Shown piece after piece: positions 43,741-55,904 of a stretch of DNA of 64,000 bases. Numbering within the stretch: the first letter of the stretch is position 1; each line of letters opens with the position of its first letter. The translations under genes were made by a program, and so were the position numbers. This stretch comes from Jaminaea rosea (taxonomy: Eukaryota; Basidiomycota; Exobasidiomycetes; Microstromatales), in the NCBI RefSeq assembly GCF_003144245.1, contig NW_020289990.1, forward strand, positions 186,001 through 250,000. The letters are read 5' to 3'. The notes under the pieces were generated by a model, which searched no databases, was not told the DNA's origin, and saw only the letters and a program-made list of their open reading frames with translations.

Positions 43741-46700
43741 TCACACAGCAGCAGCAGCCTCGACGAAGTTGACCGCATCGTCCAACTCGATAGTCCTGAT
43801 ATTCGACACCTTACTGGCATCGAACGTCACACCATAATGCTTGCTCGCGACCTGCACCATCTCGCCCCTGAACGTCGTGGTAATGAATTGCGCCGTATCG
43901 CTCAGCTCGGAGATCATAGCCGCCACCGCGGTACGGTACTGCGCATCGAGGTTGGCGTCGATCTCGTCGAAGAGGTAGAAGGGGGCTGGGTCGCATTTTT
44001 GGATGGCGAAGACGGTGGCGAGGGCTACGAGAGACTTCTGGCCGCCGGAGAGCTGTTGGATCCGGAGCCCTTCGTCCGACTTGGAGTTGAAGGAGACCTT
44101 GATTGAAACGCCCGCATAGTTGTCGATGCCAGAGCGCTCCTCGTCGTCGTCCTCGTCGTCGTCTTCGCCGCCAGCCCGCTCGATGCGCTTTTGCATGATC
44201 AAGCGCCCACGCCCAGCGGGCACCAATCGCGCGAAGACCTCCTCGAAGTTCTTGCTGACTTGCTTGAAGGTGCGCTCAATGGCCTCGTCCTTGCGTTGGT
44301 CGAGCACCTCGATCAGCTCTTGGATAGAGTCAGCCGACTTCTCCAGCTCCGCTTGTCTTTGCGTCAACTGGTCGCGCTGCTTGGTGAAGTTGTTGTACTG
44401 CTCGACGGCCTTCTTGTTGACTCCCGAGAACTCCTTCAGTGCCTCGTTAACCTTGTGCAATCGCTTGATCAGTCGATCCATCGAGTTGGACTTGGACTCG
44501 AAGTTCGTGTACTTCTCATATGCCTCCTCCGGCAGCACGCCTAGGTCACGAATATGGGCATTGGCCTTGTCCTTCTGCTCTTGCAGGCGACTGCGCTTCG
44601 AGATGTAGCGATCAATGCTCTTCTGGTGTTTCTCGATCTGACGCGCAGTCTCAAGCTGAGAGGCATGGACAGCGTCGTGCTCTTCTTGAATCTTGGCCAC
44701 CTCCTTCGTCAGGGACTCGAGCTCGGCCTCCAGCTCGTTGACGCGAGCCTTGCGGTCGTCCCGTTGTTGGCGAATACGGTCTAGCTCGCCACGGCGAGCA
44801 TCGGCATTGCTGCCGCCGGCGGGAGCTGAGCCTACGAGGTTTTCCCCAATATCCTCGAGCTGTCCGCTGAGACTGTCACGCTCGCGCTTGAGGAGCTCAT
44901 CGATGTCGATCTGCAACGAGTTCTTGTTGGTAGTAAGCTCAGCCACGCGCGCAGAGAGCTCGTTTGCCTGCTTCGTCAGGTCGTCCTCTCGCGACTGCAG
45001 GTCGATGCGCTCGCTCTGCTCGTCTGCTGACAAGCCTTGCTGCATCGGCGTCTCGATCTCCTCCTCGAGGGCCTCTCTCTCCGTCTTGGCTGCTCGCAGG
45101 TCTCGCTGAATCGTGGCATGTTCACGCTCAGCGGCTGCCAGCTGCCCGCGTACATCGACTTCCTCGCTGCGAAGCCACTGCAGCTCCTCGAGGAGAGGCC
45201 CACGGCTGTTGGACGCTTGCGCAATGCGAGCCTCGAGCGTCTGGAGCTCGCCGGTGAGCGTATTGATCTCCTGCTCCATCTCGAGCGTGGAGCGCTTGAT
45301 CTGCTCGAGTTGTGCGCTGTCCTTGTCAAGGGCTTCACGCCATCGCTTGACCTGGCGAATTGTGTCGAGGCGAGAGCGGCGAGGGTCGTGGTATCCACCA
45401 GTGAGCGCACCGCGCTTCTCGACCTTGTCTCCCTCGAGCGTGATGGCGTTGAGGCCGTGACTGCGAACGTAGAGGCCAGCGAGGTCGAGATTCGGGCAGA
45501 CGAGCATCTTGCCGAAGACCTGCTTCATGGCGTTCGCGTGGCGTGCGTTGAACTTGAGCTTGTTCAGGAGCGGAACAGCTTCTTCGTCGTTTGGGTATGA
45601 TTGGTCCTTGGGGTTGAGTCGGTTGAGAGGCATAAAGGTTACGCGCCCTGACTTTTCGCGGTTCATGACCTCCAGAACCTTGCTTGCCGTCTCGTCGGTA
45701 TCGACTACGACGTGGAAGAGCGAGTTGCCGCCGGTGACCTCGGCCGCAGTCTGGTACACCGAGTCAACGCTGAAGAGCTGATAAAGCGGACCATAGACGC
45801 CAGCCAGGTTCTGCTGCTTCGCAATGCGCTCGACAGCTTGAAGGCCGTTGGCGGTGGCCTTGTCCATCATGCCACCCAGCGCCCTCTGTGCTTCATTGAG
45901 CTGCTCACGAGCAAAGGCGACGCTCGAGGACAGCTTCGTCTCGTCCTTCCACAGCTCCTTCTTCTTCTCTGACAGCTCCTCGCGACGAGCCTTCTTCTCG
46001 CTCCAGACCGTGCTCGACTGCTCCTTTGTCCTGCGACGCTCCTCGAGCTGGTCCTGGCGAGCCTGCATCGTCTTCTCAACCTCGCTGAGCTTGCGGCGAA
46101 TGTCGGCCCTCGTCGCGTCGACATCGGCAGAGCGGTCCGTTTGCGTCTTCTCGACGGCTTGCAGCTGCTCGACCTGGTCACGCAGCGCTGCATCTCGCTC
46201 GGCTTGAGTTGCGAACTGAGCTGAGCGACCCCCCTTGGCCATGAGAATGGCAAGGCGAGACTTCACTTCGGACAACGATTGACGGATCTCCTCAAGGCTT
46301 GCGGTCTTCTCTTCCCACTCCGGCACGACACTCATGAGCTCGCCTTCCTTCTCGCTGATCTCTTGTTCTACCTCGTCCAGCCTGGCCTGCAGTGACGCGC
46401 GACGCTCCTCGATGCGGTCGCTGCTCTCTTCGTCGTCCTTGACCTGCGCGTCGAGCTGAGCTAGCGACCGTGCGAGCTCTCGCCCTTCCTCCACGAGAGT
46501 TTCCTTTTCGAGCTGCTGCTGAGCCTGGGCCTGCTTTTTCTCGGTCAAGGCGAGCTCGATACGCGCCAGAGTGCGGTCGCGGTCTTGGAACTCGGCACGG
46601 CGAGCAGTCGAAGTCTCTGCGTCTGTGTTGCGATGCACCTCGAGCTCTTCGAGCAGGCCCTGCACTTCCCCTAGCTCGCGTTGATAGATGGCATACTCGA

Positions 46701-47447
46701 GGCAGCGTCGTTCCCTGTGTACGTGAAAGGGAGGCGATGGTCAGCTCGTACACATTGAGCTCTCTAGCTGCCCTCCACCACTACTCACTTGTCCTGATCG
46801 TAGTAGTTCTTGAGCTCTTCCCTCTCCTCATCCAGCTCTGCCAGTCTCTCCTCGATGTATTTAAGCAGGTCCTCGATCTTCGTCCGCTTCGAGTCGGTAT
46901 CATTCATCAACTTGAGCGACTCTGCGCGCCTCGTCTCGTAGACGCGCGTACCCGCCACCTCCTTGAGTAGATTCAATCGCTCCGAGTCCTTGATGTTGGT
47001 CAAGTGGGTGATACGCCCTTGCGGCACGATGTAGTAAGGATTGGCGCGCGAAAAGCCAGCCGCCTCAAGGAGATTGGCGATGTCTGCCTTTGATGCGCTG
47101 CGGCGGTCAATGGAGTACTCGTCCTTCTTCAGACCGATTGTTCGACGCAGGATGACTTCTTCGCCATTGGTGGGAAAGCGCCCGTCGGTGTTGTCAAAGA
47201 CGATCTCCACGCACGCGGAGAGAGTGGTAGAAGTCGACGTAGAAGAGTCGTGCAGCAAGCCCTGGCGCTCCTCGCGCGACATGGAAGTGTACGCATCGGA
47301 GAGGACGAAGCGGATAGCAGAGAAGAAGTTGGACTTGCCTGAGCCATTGCGTCCGACAACGACGTTGAGTCCAGGGCTGAAGGGGTCGACGGCTACCTGG
47401 TCGCGGTAGCTCTTGAAGCCCTGGATGGTGATGGTTTTGATATGCAT
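43741..47447 (-). CDS. SMC3: Cohesin subunit Smc3
   Basis: Two exons on the minus strand (46789-47447, 43741-46714) join in frame to 1210 residues, normal for Smc3. The first ATG at 47447 opens [17 protein letters not shown]. Walker A is GRNGSGKSN (32-40). The KKDEY motif (Lys107/108) is the site acetylated by Eco1 to establish cohesion. Two long coiled coils flank a hinge containing [12 protein letters not shown] and [12 protein letters not shown]. The C-terminal head has the ABC signature [12 protein letters not shown] and Walker [13 protein letters not shown]. An acidic patch ([12 protein letters not shown]) precedes the signature, as in other fungal Smc3 proteins. It closes the cohesin ring with Smc1 and Scc1. 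The intron interrupts [12 protein letters not shown] early in the coiled coil. Confidence 0.97.
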
Positions 47448-47737
47448 CGTGGCGAGAGGGCGATGCCCCACAGTCTAGACGTGAGCGTGGGCGCTGCGGT
47501 GTCTACGCTTTTCCTAGCTCCCGTCTATGCTTGTTGCTAGCAATGGCAATGCGGAAGACCGTGCGTAGCGTAACTATGGGCGACTTAGGTGATGATTGGG
47601 ATGGAGAAGCAAATGTCACACACTCGCCCTGCACGCTCGTCCAACCCACTCCCGTCCTCGTCGGGGGCGACCTCGAGGTCGCGACCTGGCGACGCGTTGA
47701 TTGGCGCCACATGGTTCCCTGAAGCTCGTCGTGTCAA

Positions 47738-47768
47738 ACACGTGGCTTAGCTTACACGTGGTTCAGCT
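47738..47768 (+). repeat. Direct repeat of 15 bp carrying CACGTG E-boxes
   Basis: ACACGTGGCTTAGCT (47738-47752) and ACACGTGGTTCAGCT (47754-47768) differ at two positions and are spaced 16 bp apart. Each contains the palindrome CACGTG, a target of bHLH factors such as Cbf1/Pho4-type proteins. The pair lies about 290 bp before the SMC3 start. Confidence 0.75.
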
Positions 47769-48258
47769 CATTCGCCAATTCGGTCCTCAGTCCGAGCTAC
47801 ACCGAATCACGATCCGCGCAGCGAGCGGGCCCAGGAATCTTGATGCCGACCCTGAGACGACGACGCGGACACGCTGAGCCGTTGTCAAGGGTCTCAGCCC
47901 GCCCGGCCGCTAAGCGCCGTCTTGTCCGCCTTGTATCGTGTGCTTACCAGCAGGCCGGCTTGGCAGGATCGGGCTAAGGGGCGAGGCGGACCAGAGAACG
48001 AGGGCGGCTATGGGCTGCCTTTGGAGCGGGAGCGGGAAGCTGCTGCAGCCAAGGAAGGCTAAGGCCGGCTTAGATTGTCCGTGGTGGGCTTAGCCCGCCC
48101 GTGTCATCTCACGCACCCGGCGTCGTCGATTTTGACTCAGAGCCGATTGAGTTGGATGAGAGGATCAAGGGGGGAGTCACATCACCTTACGGGCGACGTG
48201 GATGAGCGGTTGTCGACTTCCACGCTCGCTCCCTCCTTCCTGCTCAGCATCTCATTGA

Positions 48259-48264
48259 TATAAA
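48259..48264 (+). promoter_or_regulatory. TATA box of the small Ser-rich gene
   Basis: TATAAA lies about 150 bp before the ATG at 48412, followed by a C/T/A-rich leader. That is a good layout for a regulated fungal gene. Confidence 0.55.
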
Positions 48265-48411
48265 CACCCCGCAATCCTCGACTGCTTCGTATCCCCTCCC
48301 CATCATTACCACTAGCTACATTGCCTATCGCTCCTAGCTACCACTAGCTCACGCGTAAACATATCTGCACACGCTAAGCCTCAACCTTTGACACATATCC
48401 ATACGCCCACA

Positions 48412-48849
48412 ATGGCCTCTTTCTCCTCCTACCTCTCCTTCTCGGCCATGTACGAGTTCGAGCAGTATCAAAAAGACCTCGCCAAGCGTGCCCAAGCCAG
48501 CAAGAGCGGCGGTGTTCTCCGACGAGACTCCAACTCGTCTACCACCTCGAGCAACTACTCTGCTTCATCCGCTTCCTCGTCGAGCACCAGCTCCTCGTCG
48601 CGACGCGTCCACTTTCTCAACCACTCGGACAGTGACAGCGACCTTGCCTCCTCTCCCTCGTCGTCAAGCGTCTACGCCTCGCACGCCGCTCGTCTCCACT
48701 CTTCTGGCAAGCGCTACTCCACCGCAGATGGCAGCCTGAGGGGATCGCAATGCCCTTGGGACCTCTGCACGCACAATGCTACGTGCAGGCGATGCATCTC
48801 CAAGCAGATTGAGGAGCAGGACCTCAGTCTCCAGAGGTTCGGGAGGTGA
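48412..48849 (+). CDS. Small Ser-rich protein with C-terminal Cys cluster
   Basis: A single exon encodes 145 residues. It starts with an aromatic-rich segment (SFSSYLSFSAMYEFEQYQ) that is not a typical signal peptide. A long Ser-rich disordered middle with Asp/Ser repeats follows, ending in a Cys-rich block: QCPWDLCTHNATCRRC, then ISKQIEEQD. The CxxxxCxxxxxCxxC spacing could bind zinc. A TATA box and good GC-ending codons support expression. I do not recognise the family; it may be lineage-specific. Confidence 0.72.
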   Translation: MASFSSYLSFSAMYEFEQYQKDLAKRAQASKSGGVLRRDSNSSTTSSNYSASSASSSSTSSSSRRVHFLNHSDSDSDLASSPSSSSVYASHAARLHSSGKRYSTADGSLRGSQCPWDLCTHNATCRRCISKQIEEQDLSLQRFGR

Positions 48850-49315
48850 TGTCCTGAGGAGACAGGGTAGTCATCGCGATGACGACCTGCAGCAGACAAT
48901 CAACCACTACTCATACGAGGCCTAGGCTACGGTCCACTTCTGTGCACCACTTTGCCAGACCGGCCGCCTCAGCGCAACCTAGATGGCCACGCCGAGCCTA
49001 TCAGGCTCACCCTCGAGAGCTCAACGCCAGCATCGCTACCAGCGATCACGGCTTGCTCGGAGTTCTTCAGCGGTCGCGCCTTGCCCCGTACCGCTTCTGT
49101 AGCAAGGATGTTCAGCCTACTTTCCGGCTCGAGATTGAATCTCGCCATTGAAGCACATCGGCCTGCCTAGCTCAGATCATTAGCTCTTGCTTTCACTGTC
49201 GTGTCATGGAGACTCGGGCTCTTCAGTCACTTGAATACAAACATCAATTGAAGCATCACCATGTCTGCGCATCTGCCTGACTATCTGAATGAATGACTTT
49301 CACCCTTGCCTCGCA
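48850..49315. other. Convergent intergenic region
   Basis: These 466 bp lie between the stops of the small Ser-rich gene and PRP19. Only short chance frames are present. Confidence 0.5.
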
Positions 49316-51325
49316 TCACGCACTGGCAGCTTGCCAGACCCTCAACGCCCTATCCCCTCCGCCCGTAATCACTTTTCCACTCCTCGAGTCCCATGCCACC
49401 GCCTTGATATCGCCCGCCTCCTCGCCTTCCTTCTCGCCAGCCACAGCGCTCCCGTCAAACAACAGCTTCCAGCTCTTGTTTGCATACACGCCGACCTTGC
49501 CGCCTGCACCCGTGACAGCCAGGTAGGAGCCCGACGGGTCAAACTTGACCGCAAGCGGCTGCACCCCACCGCCCAGCTCGAGACTGCCAGCGAGGGCGAG
49601 CTTGCGCAGGTCCCACACCTCGACGCGACCGGGCAAGACGAGCGAGAGGAAGTAGCCATTCTCGCTGAAATCGAGACTCTTGATCGCCGCGGCGGAGGAG
49701 TCGCCGTTGGAGGATGGTGAGGTGGATGGGGTAGGGCGAAGCGTAGCCGCCTTCTTGAGCGTCTTGACGTCCCAGATACGGACGATACCGCTCGATGTAC
49801 CCAGCACGACGAGTTGGCCGTCTGGGTGCCATTGCAGCGTGGTGTACGAGTAGCCGCCGGCTGCTTCGTCTGCCTCTTCTTCTGCTGGGGCGGACATGCT
49901 CAACACCTCCTCGCCCGCGGCAAGTGAGTGAACAAGCATAGTCCCTTCGCTGGTGCAGAGAGCCACGTACTCTCCCGACGGATGGACTGAGATGCCCGTC
50001 AGTGCTGCAGCAGCCTCCTTAGCCAGGGCAATATCGTAATCGCTGATGTACGTCTCGCCCTCCAGCTTCCACACCTTGACCACCCCATCCTCCGACGCCG
50101 AGACGATCCCTACAGGCAGACCAGCTGCGGATGCAGCAGCTTCTGCGCCTACGGGCAGGACCTGCGCAGGCTTCTTGATGAATTGAGCAGCAATGAGCGG
50201 CTTCTTGTGTCCCTTGAGCTGGGCGATTGACTGGCCCTCGCCGCCTTGCGCGTCGTGCATATAGACTTCTATGTTCTTATCGTTCCCGCCAACAAGTACT
50301 GCGCTGCCGTCGAGGCTGACATCAAGGGTGTTGATGCCCGTTTGCGCCGTGCGAGCTGAGCCGAGTTTGACGACGGAGGAAGACGACGACGAGCCGTCCG
50401 TGTATGCTGCGATGCTTTCTGCTGTTGCGTAGCCCTCGGGCAGGACCTTGCGCTTCGACTTGGCGCGTCGCTCTGCTAAGAGTTTGGCGACAGTCGTGTC
50501 GATGGTTGTCGAAAGAGCCTCAGGAATGGCAGGGCCAGCCTCGACGGTGCTCGATGACGAAGGCGCTGCTCCATCCGCATCCGCCATGTCGGTATCCTGT
50601 GACGGGCCTGCTGCTGCGCTACTCGATCCCAGGCTCCCACCCAGCGACGACTGCACATTGACCAGCGCTTCTCTGGCCTGATCTCGCTCGTACATCAGTC
50701 GAGCAATGACGCGGTTTGATGCATCATTGGAATACAGAGCATGAGCAAGCTCTTGTCGTACGCCTTCGTACTGCTTTTTGAGGTTGAACATCTCGAGCAT
50801 GATAGCATCATACTCGTTTTGGAGGGAGGAGAGGAGGGCCGGGATTGACGAGAGTGTGGGGGGACGAGGGGCGATTGTACGAGGGTCTACGGGTATTTGA
50901 GCAAGAGTAGATGGTCAGCTCTGCGATCATACGTTGTGACTGTTGCTCGCCTCGCCCCATCTCGCTGGCATCAGAAGGTCTTGATCAAATCCACGCCCCT
51001 CTCGAGGCTCATCAACAGCTTCTAGTTGATAATGTATTTTTGTTTTGAAGTTTTCATCACGCGCGCCGAACTCATCATCATGGTACTTACTGGCCTTGAC
51101 CTCTACGAGCTCGTCCTCCTTGAGGGGCTCACCAGTCGTGGGCTCCTTGCCATTCTCGTCGATGTACTTGCGAATCAGCCGGGATTCGTAGACGAGGCCG
51201 GACTTGACTGAGATCACAGGGACCTGCGGCGGTCCGCCGGATACTAGGCGATGAGGAGATGGGATGTCAGTGCCTGATTGGGATAAATTCTGAGCCCGCC
51301 GCTTGCACTCACTCGCGCAGAACAT
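49316..51325 (-). CDS. PRP19: Pre-mRNA processing factor Prp19 (U-box E3 ligase)
   Basis: Three exons on the minus strand (51313-51325, 51091-51243, 49316-50886) join in frame to 578 residues. Exon 1 is only 13 nt: MFCA, with Ile split across the junction. The U-box follows (ISGGPPQVPVISVKSGLVYE, RKYIDENGKEP). Then come APRPPTLSSIPALLSSLQNE and the coiled-coil tetramerisation segment with QELAHALYSNDASNRVIARL, both hallmark Prp19 blocks. A C-terminal beta propeller of WD40 repeats completes it (for example LQWHPDGQLVVLGTSSGIVR). Prp19 scaffolds the NineTeen complex in spliceosome activation and also acts in DNA repair. Intron 2 (204 nt) is longer than most here. The start lies 253 bp from that of MMS19, head to head. 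Confidence 0.95.
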
Positions 51326-51578
51326 GGTGATGGTCGCGACGTGTTGCAAGGAAGAAGAAGCGGATGCGAGGCGACGACCCAAGTCGAGTTGCTTGCTCGC
51401 CGCCTTGGACTCTGCCTTGTGCTCCGTTCCGTTGGTCGACTCATTGCTCGCCTTGGGGACGAGTCGCTCGACTCGACTCCACACCTCGATGGCCCGGAAG
51501 AAGAATTGGCGCGGCAGCCACTTAATCTCTTGTGTGTCTTGTCCGTCGATTCGATCAGCATAGCACAGCAACGCAGCC
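51326..51578. promoter_or_regulatory. Compact divergent promoter (PRP19 / MMS19)
   Basis: These 253 bp between two outward-facing ATGs must carry both promoters. Reading frames cross it on both strands without stops, which is a GC effect. No TATA box is seen. Confidence 0.6.
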
Positions 51579-54500
51579 ATGGCCTCGACGTCGGCCACAG
51601 CATCAGGCTCGCCCAGCGAGATGGCTACTCAGTCGATCAAAGCCTACGTCAGCGGAGCATACGAAGCTGGCGAGCTGCCCGAGCCACTGGCAGAGGTACT
51701 ACGCTCGGGTTCCCTGACGTTGCTGCAGCTCATCAAGTTGCTCGGCCAATACCTCACGAGTGAGGATGAACAGACAAGGTCAAGAGGAGTCGAGATACTC
51801 GCACAGGTGGTCCTCAGCTTGGCACCGTCGGGCCAGGACAGCAATGCCTCATCGGCAGCTACTTCCAAGCTCTTCGATCGCCAGGCTGTGCGAACTCTCA
51901 CGACCTTCTTCGCCGACAAGCTTCAAGATGGATCCAACGTAGCAGCATCAATAGCAAAGGCCAACAACGCCGTGAGTCATGATGATCGACGCGCTCTTCC
52001 ATTCAATAATAGATCCTGACGCTTGCCTTCTGCCTGCCCCGCTGTCAGACTGGCGAAGCTGTCCCAGGCAGTGCTCCTAGCTATCGCTTCAAGGCAATCC
52101 CCGTAGGCACCGAGATGCTGGCTTCGACACTCAATGCCCTTACTCGCCTCGCCTCCCTGCAAGGCTTCGGCGCCGAGCAAACACGTACCGTAGCCAAGGA
52201 GCTCTTCACCCACGTCACGCCGCGCGATCATCCTCAGGCGGTGCGATTCTTGGTCTACTCGCTGCTCGACGCTCTGCTTTCCAGACATAGGGCTGCAATC
52301 AAGTCGATGGGCGATGACTTTTTGAAGGGATACATCGATTTGGCAGAGGGGGAAAAGGATCCGCGCAATCTCATGTACCTGTTCGCGATGGATCGGGTCA
52401 TTCTGATCGAGTGGGATCTCACGCCGGAGCAGGCCGAGGTGAGTGTATACGCACGCCTAGAACTGCGGCGCATGTAGTCGAGCTGACGGACCTCTGCATC
52501 ACTCTGCAGGCCCTTTACGACATCACCTACTGCTACTTCCCCATCACCTTCCGTCCCCCACCCGACGACCCGTACGGCATCTCGACAGAAGACCTCAAGA
52601 GCGCTCTTCGCTCGTGTCTAACGGCCAACCCCTTGCTCGCACCGCACGCCATGCCCTTGCTCCTGGAGAAGCTCGCCGCATCCGGTGGTAACACAAAGCG
52701 GGACACGTTGCACACTCTCACTGAGGCTATGCCTGTTTTCGGCAAGGCGGCCGTCCTCGCAAATCAGAAGAAGCTCTGGGAGGGGTTCAAGGTCGAGATT
52801 ATGGCGGCCACGGATGACGAGACTTCACTATATGCACAGCGCGCTCTCGCGTCGTTCCTTCGTACCCTTTACGGTCATAGCGACGACTCTACCGAAGGCA
52901 TCGCAACCCGTATCGTGGCCGAAGCCTTGGACGAGCTGCAGGAGCCCGAGAAGTCTCTCGCCAAGCCGGCGAGCGAGCTGCTGGTCGCAATGGTCAAGGC
53001 TTGCCCTGCTACGGCTCATTTGGCCACGTATGCGCTGTTGGATCAGATGTTGACCATGTTCAAGGATCCGGAGGTTGTGAGCGTGCGTGGGCCCATCCTC
53101 GGACATATTGCCACGCTGCTCGCGGCGTTGAGGGAGGTGTACCGGAGCGAAGACGGAGACGAGATCGCGGGTGCGGTAGTGACACCATCGTCAGCAGGGG
53201 TACACCAGGCGTCGAGCCTCAAGTTCGCTGCGCCAGCTTCAACCACGCAAGAGATCGCTAAGCCAAGCGAGGATGGGGCCGCTGCGGGAGCATCATCATC
53301 AACTGCGACCACTGATTCAGCCGCACGCTCATACGACGGGGATCGTCGACCCCTCGATCCTCTGCGCGACGAGCTCCTCTCCGCCCTCAGCAACGGAGTC
53401 CGCTCCACTTCGTACCGAGCAAGCGCCCTTCTAGCTTTCGTGCATCTCACGCACATTCCGACCTTCCTCTCCGCCGCCGAAACGAACTATATCGCCCAGT
53501 CGGTCAATGACTTGATCCTCTCCCCGGGGGCAGACGATGTACGCGGGGCGGCATTGGATGGGCTCAGGGATATTGCCAGAGTCAACCCAAGGGTGCTCGA
53601 GGAGACGACGTTGCCCTTGTTGTTCTCGAGATTGCCTGAAAGGATGGGCGGGGCGGGACTGGATGAGGAGGGGGCGTTTGAGCAGCGAGGGGTGGTAAGG
53701 CGCGTGCTAGGCTCCCTTGCAAGACTGAGTACGGCGCCTGAGCTCTTCGAGATGCTCGTCGTAAGGCTCTTCGCCAAGTTGGACCTGCTCTGTCACTTGA
53801 CTCAGGAGGGTCAGGAGCGAGAGGCCAATGTTGGCTACCTGCGAGGCCTCCTCGTCACCCTTTTGACGGTGTTGGAGGAGAAGGTGGCCAAGAAGCACAC
53901 CGATGTGCCCAAGTACGGCGGAACTTTGCCTGCCAGGCTATTCACTATCGCGCTCGAGGCTGGACGAGCGGACAAATCCACAACATTACCGTTGGCGAGT
54001 GATTCAAGGGTGCTGCAAGACATTGGACGCCTCGCTACAGTGCTCTTACGCAGTCTGGGCGCAGAAAAGCAACGAGAGCTCAACGCGTCGCTGCGTACTG
54101 CCTTTCTGAGCGACGATGGACCGCTGAGCCCCACCTCACCAGCGCATCGCAAAGACACGCTCTTTGTCTACGCATCGGCGATTATGGCCTTGCGCAAGGA
54201 GATTGCCATCGAGGGCTTGACCCTGACCCAGCTTCTCACTTTCACCATCGAGGCAACAACCAACCTACAGGCCGACGCGGGCTTCACACTTCTGGCCACA
54301 CTCGTCAACAAGCATGTAGCCGAGCCCGTCCCGGAGGAGGTGCAGAGGACGCTCGACAATTTCTGGTCGAAAGAGGTCGCCTCGAGCAGCAGCAGCAACA
54401 ACAACGAAGGCGAGGCCGGGAGAAGGCAGCGCGCCATCCATGCGTGGTTCTGGATCGCCAAAGCCCTTGTCGTCAGGAACAGCAAGACGGGTGAGGCAAT

Positions 54501-55254
54501 GGTAGAGCGAGCACGTGTCGCTCTCTTCGAGGGCAGCGAGAACGAGAGCAACGCAGGCAAGGAAGCGGCTCGTTCCCTCTCCCTCCTTGCGCGAGCAGAC
54601 GACGGAGTGCTCAGCAAGGAGAACAATGCCGTCGTCCGCCTACTGTATAGGCAGAAGTTCTTTGCCTACCTCGTGCCCAGGATCATTGATGGCTACCACG
54701 CCCACTCAAAGGGCGACGCAGATTCGACCTCATCTTCAGTCTACTTGATTGCCCTTTCCTCGCTCCTCCCGCACATGCCACGACCTATGATTCAAGAGCG
54801 CTTGGCTTCCATCTTCCCGCTGCTCATTAGGGCGCTCGACCTTCCCGACGCAAGTGCTCGCGCATCAGCAGCTACCACAATCACACTTGCGGCGGCCGTG
54901 GGGAAGAAGGAGCGTGATGCCGAGATCAAGGCTGGTGGTCGCTCGTCCAGCGAAAATGACGGGAAGAGCAAGCCGTTGGACCTGGTGGAGTCGCACATCC
55001 ACACCCTCATCGACAGGCTCCTCACTCTCTGCAAGCCAGCGACGTATTGCACCGTCCCCGTGCGAGTGGCGGCTCTTCGCTGCTTGGCCACGCTGGTGCG
55101 TTGCTTGCCCTTCTCCAGGCTGAGGGGCGAGCAGGTCAAGGTGACTAGGGCACTCAGTGCGAACGGAGTGGGAGTGGACGATCCGCGGAGAGAAGTGAGG
55201 CAGGTGGCGGTAGATACAAGAGCCGTTTGGGCTACGCAGCTTGTGGGGGAGTGA
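51579..55254 (+). CDS. MMS19: MMS19, cytosolic Fe-S cluster targeting factor
   Basis: Three exons (51579-51971, 52049-52438, 52510-55254) join in frame to 1175 residues. The N-terminal domain has the family blocks GYIDLAEGEKDPRNLMYLFA and ALYDITYCYFPITFRPPPDD, then YGISTEDLKSALRSCL. The rest is made of HEAT-like helical repeats, ending with a conserved C-terminal repeat block (VRVAALRCLATLVRCLPF). Mms19 with Cia1/Cia2 delivers iron-sulfur clusters to DNA polymerases, primases and the XPD helicase. Loss causes methionine auxotrophy and alkylation sensitivity in yeast. Low-complexity inserts (Ser/Ala near residue 550, poly-Ser/Asn later) are typical for this genome. It is head to head with PRP19. 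Confidence 0.95.
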
Positions 55255-55904
55255 GAGCGAACGGGATTGGCGACGCGTGGAGCCTGTATCAATACCAGCA
55301 ATAGATGTGCAGTCCCAGTAGCGCAAATGTGGCGAAGCGAGCCTTGATGCTCTGTCTAGAGTAGACTCGACCGCATGCCCGTGACTATAGCCGTCGGGTC
55401 GCCCTCGCCGTGGTTGCCGCCCTTGGTTCTTGGTGAGCGTAGCTGCGAGGCCGGCCGTAAGTCGCTCTCGCGCTCTGATCCCTCCACTGAGTGCCTGAGC
55501 ATCTCGTCTCTCGCTCGTCGGCCTTTGGAATCGCGCCGTGCGACCCTCGGCCATTCCTGCCCGTCTGCCCGCGCTGCGCCGCGTTCGCGCCCTCGGCCGA
55601 CGAATCGATTGCGTGCTCCATCGAGAAAATTGTCACGACTTAGACACCTTCGTCTCGCTCAGCCAGCCACAGCTCGCTCAGCTCACTCACTGATGGCTTA
55701 GCGACGGCCAACTCCGGCAGCCGCGATGGCCTGCCGAAGATCGATGGAGGTGGACAGTGGAGACAGACAAGATCGAGACAAGACACACGACAGACTAGCA
55801 GGCATGTATTTGTAACTGTTACCACCAACCGCATCTTCCCCTATAATCTCCCATTTCTCGACAGCATACCCTCGACCACGACAAGCTACGCAGCGACGCA
55901 AGCC
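55255..55904. other. Intergenic region upstream of MET16
   Basis: This 650-bp stretch lies between co-directional MMS19 and MET16. It should hold the MET16 promoter. I looked for the CACGTG core expected of sulfur-gene control and did not see it here. Confidence 0.5.

Larger units (their letters stand above)
47448..48411. promoter_or_regulatory. Divergent upstream region (SMC3 / small Ser-rich gene)
   Basis: This 964-bp region lies between outward-facing genes. It contains a pair of CACGTG sites in a 15-bp direct repeat near SMC3, several GCTTAG-type short repeats around 47.9-48.1 kb, and a TATA box for the rightward gene. Confidence 0.6.

Noticed and set aside
50927-51598. A separate 223-codon minus-strand gene covering the PRP19 start and MMS19 start
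   Set aside because: Its middle is the PRP19 U-box exon read through introns, and its upstream part is antisense to MMS19 exon 1.
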